DNA from: Xanthoparmelia taractica
Lineage: Eukaryota > Ascomycota > Lecanoromycetes > Lecanorales > Parmeliaceae
DNA: 64,000 bases
Assembly (NCBI GenBank): GCA_033085395.1
Contig: MU853186.1
Span: forward strand, 62,001-126,000
Direction of reading: 5' to 3'
Within the stretch, counting starts at the first letter, position 1, and each line of letters opens with the position of its first letter. Below, one piece after another: positions 55,863 through 64,000 of the stretch. The notes below the pieces were generated by a model. The model searched no databases. It saw only the letters and a program-made list of their open reading frames with translations, and was not told the origin of the DNA. A program made the position numbers and the translations under genes.

Positions 55863-58264
55863 ATGCTCAAAACAACTACAAAGCCGAAGATGTTGAAAGA
55901 ACCGAAGAAACGTACCCCTGCTATAAAGCGTGCGGAACCTCCAACGCCGAAGCCTAAACGCAAGAAGTCAGATACGAAGAAGGCGACGAAGGAGCCTGAT
56001 CGCAAGATCTTAGTCGCCGTCGATTTGTGAGTGGCACTGCACTGACAAGCCCGTACATACTGACCAAGTGAAAGTGGAACTACCTTCTCTGGTATCGCTT
56101 GGGCGCAGACTCGCAAAGTACGCTTGGACAACTCTCCAACTTTTGCTTACCGATATGCTGACTCGTGACAGCCGGAAGTTCAAACGCTAATTATTCAATG
56201 GCCGGATGCCACTTCGGACAGCTTGGAAGGCATCTCTAGCGAAAAGGTTCCCACGTAAGTAGTAGTTACCGCCTGCCCATGCTAAAGATCGAAGTCCTGG
56301 CTAAATGTGGGTTCATCAGAGAGATAGCTTATGATGGCAATAATTCCAAGTGGGGCTTTCAAATAGAGGATTCTGCACCACAAAGACATCGATGGTTTAA
56401 GTTGGACCTCGATCCCTCGCAGGTTCGCGAGTCGCCTCTTGCCAATTGTCTTGATAGCATTCGTGCCCAACCGGGTTACGACCCCCCGAAGCTCGTGACA
56501 GACTTTTTGACGTCAATTCGCAGACATGCCGAGCGATCTCTTCGCTACAAACTCCCAGAGAGTGCATTATTGTCCACCCCGATCGAATACATCGTATGTA
56601 ATCATGGCATCCAAGAAAATGCCTACCCTTTCTTTGCTAATATAATGCAGATTACCGTCCCCGCAGTGTGGTCGGACATGGCTCAAGCTACAACTAGATT
56701 ATGTGCAGAAGCCGCTCGCATGGGTGCTGGAGCTACGCTCCACATAATCTCTGAGCCTGAGGCAGCAGCGTTATACGCCCTGGATGCACTGGACCCACAT
56801 GGGCTTAAGATTGGAGACACATTTATGCTTTGTGATGCTGGTGGGGGAACAGTAGACCTCATCACGTACAAGGTTTCCTCCCTGAAACCAATCCTGAAGC
56901 TCGCCGAGGCTAGTCCTGGATCTGGCTCTTTATGCGGTGCATCGTTTTTGAATCGCGGTTTCCAGGAGTACCTCGAGGAAAAGCTTGGAAACCTGCCTGA
57001 ATGGGACACAGAAGTGATGGAAGAGGTAAGACTCTCCAAATTGGCCTTCCAATACTTGCAACTAACGGTCCGAAAGGCAATGAACCGATTTGAGAGTATC
57101 GTACGCGTAAACCCGTTATACTATGCCGATTCAGATTGGATACTGACGTCGGTGCTCTTGATAGGTGAAGAGACAATTTCGGGGAACAGCTGGCGAAGAA
57201 TTTCAAATTCCAGGTCCACAGTCGCTCTGCTCTGAACTTTCCGTTCGGGACTGACTTTCAGTGACATACAGTTCCTGGTTTGCAAGACAACCAAGAGTTG
57301 TGCATCCGCAGAAACAAGATGACTATGGCTGGTACCGAAGTCAAGGCCATCTTTGATCCTGTCGTGAAGGCAGTCCTCAATTTAGTGACCGACCAGATCA
57401 AGGCTGCGAAGAGACATGTCAAAGCCGTCATACTGGTTGGTGGTTTCGGACAGAATGCCTATCTGCGAGATGCCATCCGTGAAGAAGTGAAGTCCAGCGG
57501 CGTGGAGGTCTTGCAATCTCCCAACAGGTAAGCACTGACCCTCAAGCAAGAGCACGTGTGGGCTAATATCCTATAGTTGGACTGCGGTCGTCCGAGGTGC
57601 TTTGATGAAGGGACTTGCATCTACATCTCCCGCCTTTGCCACCGTTCAGATCAGTGGGCGGTCTGCCCGAAAACACTATGGCATCAATTGCGGTGTCCCT
57701 CATTCGGACCAAGAGCACGGCAATGCAAGGAAGGTTTGGGATGCATGCTCGGGTTTCTACCGGACCTATATGATGGAATGGTTCATCGAGAAGGTACCTT
57801 CGAACAACAGCCATGCAATTTTGAGATATCTGAATCGCGCTGACATAGTAGAACAGGGCCATCTGGTCAAAGAAGATAAACCTGTCCGCCTGAATTATCA
57901 TCGACAGAGACTAGTGTCTCGAGGCCCCTTCAGCAACATTTCAACGACCATATATTGTGCTAGCGATCCCCAAAACTCTGGAGCGCCGAAATACGTGGAA
58001 GATGGTATGTGTAGTGCCCCAGCACACGTGTCATGGACTGATTAGCTTACACTACCCACAGAAAGCGTGACCCAGCTCGTCAAAGTCGAAGCAGATCTGA
58101 GCCGCATCCCCGAAAAGAAGATCCCCAAGATGAAGGGCGCTGATGGCAAGGTGTACTACAAGGTCAACTACGCAATTCAGGTTACCTACTTGTCGGCTTA
58201 TACGAGGTATGAGCTCATCTACGACCGCGTGAACTATGGACTCGTCACTTCGGAGTATGTCTGA
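55863..58264 (+). CDS. Hsp70-like ATPase with a lysine-rich N-terminal tail (actin-like ATPase fold)
   Basis: Eleven exons (55863-56026, 56075-56117, 56172-56254, 56320-56593, 56651-57025, 57077-57100, 57165-57213, 57272-57527, 57577-57793, 57857-58004, 58062-58264) keep phase throughout and give 611 aa. Residues 1-45 are basic (KEPKKRTPAIKRAEPPTPK), nuclear-signal-like. The ATPase domain then opens with phosphate-1 motif VAVDFGTTFSGIAWA, phosphate-2 FMLCDAGGGTVDLITY, the EPEAAALYAL region, and adenosine motif VILVGGFGQNAYL. The C-terminal part (KHYGINCGV; KKIPKMKGADGKVYYKVNY) is not the canonical Hsp70 peptide-binding beta-sandwich. The layout fits the fungal Hsp70-like/HSPA12-type group, whose roles are poorly known. 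Exon 6 is only 24 nt, and the E7 donor (GTCCAC) is weak. Confidence 0.9.
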
Positions 58265-59076
58265 CGCCTGGCACCAATGATCTCATTGGTCATGGAACAC
58301 GTCTTCGGTTCTTTACATATTCCCAGAGTATAGACTGCACTTGAGGCTTCAGGATCTGGAGGATGGCACTTCTCATGGAATTTGCACCGCGAAAATCCAG
58401 CCATCGATCAAGACAGCACCCAGTCTTGCAGTCTTCAACCCAGCATTACAGCGGCACGTTTCGGCCTGGTGGCCCAAATTGCCTATACAGCGCAGGATCT
58501 TCCCCATTCTCACAAGCACGAGGAGGCACGATCAGCTTTCCAAGGTTTAGACAAGGTTTTCATCACGCTTTCAAATAGACGAATTCCATGACTATGATGC
58601 CTTAGTGACTATCCTGAAGTGCAATCGTATCCGCAGCCAACGCGACCTGTTTGCGTAAGAGACCGTAGCAAAAGTGAGGCATAGAAGGTGAGATTACTCC
58701 GGCGAAGGTCTCGAGACTCGTATGAACAGTCGATGAATCCTAGATAACACCTGCACGAATGTAACACATGGAGAGGTAGGTAATAGCTCTGAGGGTTGTC
58801 CATCTGCATGTGCGAATCTCGAGTTTTCTCTACTCGCAAAAAGATGTAGAGGGCACGAATTGGAAAAATGTTCAGGACATTGACACACTGAGAGCTTGCT
58901 CGTTGTATGTCATGTGTTTATTCACTTTGTTAGGCCAGGGTCCGAAAAGGGCGTGTATTTGCTGGTATCAATGCTATCATACCTTCATCGACGCTATGCA
59001 TATGCTCGTTGCCTCCAATGTTTCCCACAAGCCTTTCACCCTCGCCCCATGCGTCCTTCCCTCAGAAGCACGCCAT
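58265..59076. other. Intergenic between convergent genes
   Basis: 3' flanks of the Hsp70-like gene and DPL1. Short frames only; a few codons of apparent frame into 59077 and beyond are shadows of DPL1. Confidence 0.5.
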
Positions 59077-60867
59077 TTACGCTTTGTAGAGCGTGTCCAA
59101 GAACCCTTCGGCCAGACTGTTGACCACACTGGGGTTCGGAATACTGCCCGCGACACCGTACAAGGCCGCCGTATCACCTTTGGCCCCGCCCTTTGCTCCT
59201 TTGCCTTCGACTATCCTTACCCTCTCCCTTTCCTTCTCCTCTTCCACAACCGCGACGAGGTCTCCCAGAAGCCTGTCCACAGCAGCAACGATTGGTAACG
59301 TCACGGCGACATGGAGGGCCGGCGGCCTTTGTAAGGCGTTGAGATGCCACCCCTTGGTGGACAGAGCATCGGCAAGATCATACACGTTGAGGGACCTTGA
59401 CGTGAAAGCGACAACGCTGACGAGTGGCTTTCCCATAACAGTGAGATCGTCCCGTAAGGAGGGGTGCTCTCTGATGGTCGATTCGATCTTCTTGGCAGCG
59501 CCAACAATCTTATGGCAGCTATCGATGTAGCCGCTTTCGCCTTGAGACATCAGGCTAGCCCAGCAGGTAGCAATGAGGGCTCCAGGACGTGAGCCTGCAA
59601 TGCTGGGTGAGGCGTACACACCTCCACACCAATCGGCGGAAACAAAGTACTGGTAGGTGCGGAGCGCCGAATTTCGGTAAAGAAGGGCTGAGTTTCCCTT
59701 GGGCGCAAAGCCGTACTTGTGCGTGTCGCAGGAGATACTTGTCACGCCTTTCAGATTAAAGTCGTAGGGGACAGTTGGAAAACCTGCGCGAGCGAGGAAT
59801 GGGATCAAAAAGGAGCCGAGACAGCAATCAACGTGGAGAGGTAGAGATCCTTTCTTGCGGAGAGCGAGGCGCGATAGAGACATAATGTCGTCGACGATAC
59901 CATGGGGGAAGCTTGGGGCAGACCCTACCAGAAGTATGGTATTGCTGTTTATTAGACGAGAAACACTGGGTATATGTACGCTGTAAGTAGGTGCCGGACA
60001 GGTCACCAGGTGCACTTTGATACCAAAATATGCGCCAGCTTTGTGAAACGCTGCGTGAGCAGTCTCTGGTACAATCCTGCACTAGTCAGCCAAAGCCTTC
60101 GCAGTCTCTGCCTGCACATACATTTCAGGCTCAGTGACGCCACGTTCTGCGCGGGCTCTCTGCCTCGCGCTCAAGCATGCCATCAAGATTGACTCTGTCC
60201 CTCCACTCGTAGTGACCCCAGCTCCACCAGCTGGTGCATTGAACATGGCAAGGACCATTGCAACAATCTCCGCCTCCATTTTCCGTACCCCTGGGAAGAT
60301 GTCTGGATGTATTGGATTTGAGACACTGAATCTCTCAAAAGCCTCTGATTGTAGCTTGATCAATTCATCTCCACCGTGGTAAACGGCTCCGCTGACGAAA
60401 CCATCCTCCCAGCATGTATGCTCCATATCACCGAGTTTCTCCAGCTCTGCCCTCACTTGCTGCTCGGACCATCCTTCCTTTGGTAGCGTGAGGTACCGAC
60501 TTATGCCCGGCCCTTGAGGGACCAGCTTTCCTTCAAGCTTGCTGATTGTCTCTGTAATTTGCTTCTGGACCTGGCTACGTACGCCGGGGGTTCTCAAAAA
60601 TATGCCGTAAAGCGTTCGTCGTATCGAGATGTATGCCTCGGCCACTGTTCCGAAGAGCCCGCGGCCTTTGAGCTGTAAGACACCTTTCCTCGTCCATCGT
60701 AGGAGAAAGAAGAAGAAAACGAGGTTGCGCAGACTGTGTTCAGTATCAGTACAAGTGTGATGCTCAACGCGGACAGGAAAACTCTACATATCGGTGCCTA
60801 TGTGGAGATAATTGCCTTTCGGACTGGTCTTTGAAGTCGGTAGCGCCGTCCGAAGACTCACAGGCAT
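59077..60867 (-). CDS. DPL1: Sphingosine-1-phosphate lyase (dihydrosphingosine phosphate lyase)
   Basis: Exons 60788-60867, 60122-60733 and 59077-60076 join in phase to 563 aa (yeast Dpl1 is 589). After a short lumenal N terminus (MPVSLRTALPTSKTSP) comes a membrane helix (LRNLVFFFLLRW), then the cytosolic PLP domain. Family blocks: KLGDMEHTCWEDGFVSGAVYHG, NPIHPDIFPGVRKMEAEIVAM, GVTTSGGTESI, ETAHAAFHKAGAYFGIKVHL, HVDCCLGSF, and the PLP lysine in SCDTHKYGFAPKG (Lys about 351). It cleaves long-chain-base phosphates to ethanolamine phosphate and a fatty aldehyde in the ER, the exit step of sphingolipid catabolism. The start at 60867 was chosen because it is the only one keeping phase into the membrane helix. 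Pairs conceptually with the broken SUR2-type gene at 39.6-40.8 kb. Confidence 0.93.
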
Positions 60868-61389
60868 ACGAGAGCTTCCCATTATCTATAGTGTTCAGAA
60901 CCTGGCAGATTGATAAAGACGGGCAACTGAAGACAAAACGGCTTATTGAGCATTCCATACTAGATCATATGGCATCAAACAAGTTCTACCTTAATATGGG
61001 TATATTCTATAGCCGAGGGTCTCGGGTTTAACAAGCTTGGCAGGCGAAATCAAATAAATGCTATCGCTGCACAACGCTTGCAGCACACCTCCCCAGTTGC
61101 CACAGCTCAAGTCATCCCTAAGAATGGCCCTTTCATGTCGAAAGCGGCGCGAAGCCGAGGGGAAGAGGCGTCATAATCGGGGACCTGCTCGACTCCTGGT
61201 GAAAAGCCGGCTCTTTGCCTCCCACAGCCGCTGACTGCTCAGTAATTGCCTGATGGAATGACAGGAACTTTGCTCTCAAAATCCAGCGTTTTTGGTTCTC
61301 GGCTCGACGAAGCTCCACGACTACTATCCCGACCCTCAAGTTGCCAGTTGCATGATCTCGTCCAACTATCGATCAAGCGCCCAAGTCTC
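60868..61389. other. Intergenic, nothing recognised
   Basis: 520 bp between the DPL1 start and the MRPL33 stop, both on minus. Short frames only. Confidence 0.5.
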
Positions 61390-61650
61390 TCAACCCATCC
61401 CTGGCTTCTCGATATAATATCCAGGATCCGGTCTCCGCATTTCCCGCATCTCTGCATCCGTCATGGCCTCCTCGACCTCTGATACCGCAACTAGCTCTTT
61501 GATTCTCATGATCTGACCTGCGGTGGATGGATTGACTGGCTTGAAGACAGTCGCCATTCGCTTTCGCAGACCCAAGGCGTTGAGGACTCCCTGTGTCTTC
61601 TTAGGTAGGCCAATGGATGAGCGTATAAGGGTGATTTTGAAGAAGGGCAT
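61390..61650 (-). CDS. MRPL33: Mitochondrial ribosomal protein L33 (uL30m family)
   Basis: 86 aa, one exon, start MPFFKITLIRSSIGLPKKTQ. This is the uL30 fold: a short beta strand followed by the RSSIGLPKK loop, then VLNALGLRKRMATVF and the conserved GQIMRIKELVAVSEVEEA helix. The length matches fungal mitochondrial L33/L30 proteins (about 85-100 aa). It belongs to the large subunit of the mitoribosome. No intron is needed. Confidence 0.92.
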   Translation of the reverse strand: MPFFKITLIRSSIGLPKKTQGVLNALGLRKRMATVFKPVNPSTAGQIMRIKELVAVSEVEEAMTDAEMREMRRPDPGYYIEKPGMG

Positions 61651-62720
61651 TGCTTCGAGGTACTACTTGCGGGAGATAGGAGTCGTGAGCTTGGTTGATA
61701 CGTTCGGTCAAACCTACTACGTATAATTAGCATGAATACCAAGATAAAGTCAAGTGAAAGCACCTCGTATCAAGTTGTCATTGAAGAAGCCTTATGATCA
61801 GTTGTATGATGGATGAGTAAAGTGACTTAAATGGATTCTGCAGTTACAGACCCCAAAAATCTGAGCTTGGCGCTAATAAAGTAAACGCTGGCCTAAGCCC
61901 ATTCGGAGCAATACATTCTACGCTCTTTTTAGCGGCCTTTCACTTTCATGCAGGAGGAGGCAAGAGAACATAGCAGAGGTCATGCACGACTTCTCTATTG
62001 TCCTCCAATATTTATCGAAATCTGCAAGCTCCCGACCTCTAGGCCGTCAGAGACATATAACGAAAAGTCTACATTATTCTCATTGCCACCAATCTGCGAC
62101 TCTCCGTCCAGAGGATAAGCGGGAAAAGAATGCCTCCTGCAATCATTCGCCGAAGTCGTGATCTCTAGAGCCTAAAATAGCCGAAGGGGTATGGGCTAAT
62201 CCCTAAACATATGCCAGGTCTGAGAAGACATACAAAGTTGCAAGTTGGCATTTTATCATGGATGGGAAGCTTTTTCCCCAACAGCAGGTCTATGTATGTG
62301 GCTGTCAATTGTTCATATCTTTCGTGCCTCGAGAGATGGAGGAGGGGATGCGAAGGTGTAAATGGGACGTGTTCAGATTTCGAGTAACTGGGTTGGCAGT
62401 TCCTTTCTTCTTAAGGTAGATTGAACATACCTAGTCATCCCAATGTCGTCGTTTGTGGGTTCATGAAATTGGAACCTTCACGTCTCAAATCTGCATAAGG
62501 TGTGGTTTTTCGACTTCTATTGTGCATCACCGCATCTGCCCTCGAGACTACGTTCTATGAGCTTCAGTAGTGAGACATCTGTTCACATGCTCGACAGGTG
62601 TGCTCCAAACCTTCGCAATCTCTAGTTCCGTCCTATGCCGCTGAAAAACTTCAAAATCATGAGAAAAGCGTATATCATCACTACGTATCGTTTCCGCACC
62701 TGCGCTGTTGTCGTCTCCGC
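61651..62720. other. Intergenic, about 1.07 kb, nothing recognised
   Basis: Between the MRPL33 start and the HECT ligase stop, both on minus. Moderately A/T-rich with short frames only; presumably the 3' UTR of the ligase and the promoter of MRPL33. Confidence 0.5.
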
Positions 62721-64000
62721 TTAGCTAAGGTTAAACCCAGCTCCAGCATTGACACTGTACAACAATCTCTCCCTTAAAACATTCTCTTCCCGATACACTG
62801 GCAGCTTCAGCAGATTAACGCATGTGCTCGTGCTAGGTAGCCGCGTCTGATCGTTTCCACTGTCTCGGATACTGAACTTCGGATTCAGATTGCCGAACCC
62901 AAGCAGTGGTGCTCGGGGCGTACTAGTAACGAACTTCAGCACCTTCTTCCTCTCACTATCTTCAAGACTCTGCATGACTTTCCAGAACATCTGCACGCAA
63001 GGGTGTTCGACGCCGTCATCTCCAATGGCATAGAGACCTCCGTATTGTGTGTTGGCTCTGAGGTCAGAGACAGAGATCTCGGAGCTAGCGCCACCCACAA
63101 GGGTTTGCAGCTCAGACTGGTTGAACATGCTGAGCCAGGAGGGGGAGATGATGGTGCCGAGGCCACGGAGGAAAGCTGAGGTCTGGAGATGCGGTTGGAT
63201 TTGGAGGCGATGACGAGCCATGTACGAGATATAGACGAGGCGATTCTCATTGGTGACGGAGATGGAAGCACCAGAGGGGCGGAGTTCGCGAGTGATCTGT
63301 TTGGTCTCTGTGGGGGAGATGCGGATTGTGTCCGTTACGGCAAAGTTGAGAGAGAAGTCTTCAACATCCCCGGGGTAATTCTTCAGTTGCAGCTGAGAGG
63401 TGTTAGTAAAGGGCCCTTTTAGCTGGAGTGATGGCACATACCAGTCCTTGATAGAGCCCCTCATCGAGGTCTCTAAGGTCATTGAGGTTGGCACGATAGC
63501 CTGATTCTTTAGTTGCAGACCCGGAGCCTCCAGTCAGGGCCCATTTCAGAAGAAAGAAAGGTGCAAAATGTATATCGACCAGAATACCTTCATAAAGACA
63601 TTTACCAATGATACGTCCGAGAAATTCGTATCTTCGTAGTAAGTCCCTGATGTTTTCGTTCCATTCGAGGGAGCCTTCCTTGCGCATGGCTTGCTGAAGG
63701 GTTGCTTTCCGTTCTTCGACAGCAGAAGGGTTCGGATAGAGCAGATGCTGATCGTTCTCGATGAAAAGCGCTTCCATGCCGTTGGCAGCGCCAAAAGCTT
63801 CATTCGTCACACTGGTGAGAAATTCCTTCGTCACCCCCCCGCCGTCAATGCCCTCCTCAATAGTATCGAATTTGTCCACAAATCGAATCTGAATGGGTTC
63901 TTTGAGACCTTCGCCTAAGTCATAGAATTGGGCATAGGCGTCTTCAAAGATGTGCTCTCTTCGAACCTTTGCGCGATGAGCCGCGGAATTCATCTGCGCG
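62721..64000 (-). CDS. HUL5: HECT-type E3 ubiquitin ligase, HUL5/UBE3C-type (C-terminal part, runs off window)
   Basis: Exons 63442-64000 (open beyond the window edge) and 62721-63392, with a 49-nt intron (GTATGT, CTCAG) in phase 0. The visible ~410 residues are almost the whole HECT domain: AKVRREHIFEDAYAQFY, IDGGGVTKEFLTSVTNEAF, YEFLGRIIGKCLYEGILVDIHFAPFFLLKW, the hinge, then FGNLNPKFSIR and the catalytic cysteine in STCVNLLKLP, ending GAGFNLS. That block order and C-terminal sequence match Hul5/UBE3C rather than Rsp5 or Tom1. In yeast Hul5 extends polyubiquitin chains at the proteasome and on misfolded proteins. The N-terminal part is outside the window. Confidence 0.9.

Noticed and set aside
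1..64000. CRISPR arrays, phage genes or bacterial operons
   Set aside because: No spaced direct-repeat array and no bacterial gene layout; introns and fungal families throughout.
1..64000. tRNA and rRNA genes
   Set aside because: Scanned by eye for T-loop (GGTTCGAATCC-like) and box A patterns; no convincing hit, though a covariance-model scan would be decisive.

Overview
The window is nuclear DNA of a filamentous ascomycete (Pezizomycotina; a Dothideomycete or close relative is my guess, not shown). The reasons are short GT-AG introns (mostly 50-75 nt, many with a CTRAY-like branch site), a HET-domain gene, a WSC-domain secreted protein, fungal-type C2H2 and Hsp70-like genes, and standard single-copy ascomycete housekeeping genes. 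Two runs of exactly 100 N (1200-1299 and 18925-19024) are assembly gaps, both placed inside simple repeats.

Layout. 0-7 kb: the 3' end of an acidic-tailed protein, a PC-esterase-like membrane protein, a mitochondrial pyruvate dehydrogenase kinase-type kinase (five-part gene model worked out exon by exon) and a small two-exon protein. 7.6-17 kb: an FAD monooxygenase of the salicylate-hydroxylase type, a divergently placed coiled-coil protein, an unrecognised 407-aa protein and a HET-domain protein. 18-24 kb: a small cysteine-containing protein, a repeat-rich stretch, a MmgE/PrpD-family enzyme with a mitochondrial-type leader, a 118-bp double-hairpin element, and a small mitochondrial-type protein. 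24.7-38 kb is a housekeeping block: exocyst Sec6, a decayed ankyrin-repeat gene, a LisH-WD40 protein of the Sif2/TBL1 type, a TMEM115-type rhomboid relative, and the ribosome-biogenesis factor Rrp12.

38-48 kb is gene-poor and looks eroded: a sphinganine C4-hydroxylase (SUR2-type) gene broken by several frame changes, a methyltransferase with an unresolved 5' end and an altered SAM motif, about 4.8 kb with no credible gene, and a set of protein-like fragments in shifting frames. 48-53.9 kb: a four-finger C2H2 protein, an SGNH hydrolase and a secreted protein with two WSC domains. 53.9-64 kb: a divergent pair made of a coiled-coil protein and an 11-exon Hsp70-like ATPase with a lysine-rich tail, then sphingosine-1-phosphate lyase (DPL1), mitochondrial ribosomal protein L33/uL30m, and the C-terminal HECT part of a HUL5-type ubiquitin ligase running off the window end.

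There are no operons. The functional links I can argue for are: sphingolipid base metabolism (the broken SUR2-type gene and the intact DPL1, about 18 kb apart); mitochondrial carbon metabolism (PDK-type kinase, MmgE/PrpD enzyme), which may be coincidence; and the divergent Hsp70-like/coiled-coil pair, the best candidate here for an undescribed functional unit. Exon joins were checked by reading phase across every intron unless an entry says otherwise; family names rest on motif recognition without a database search.
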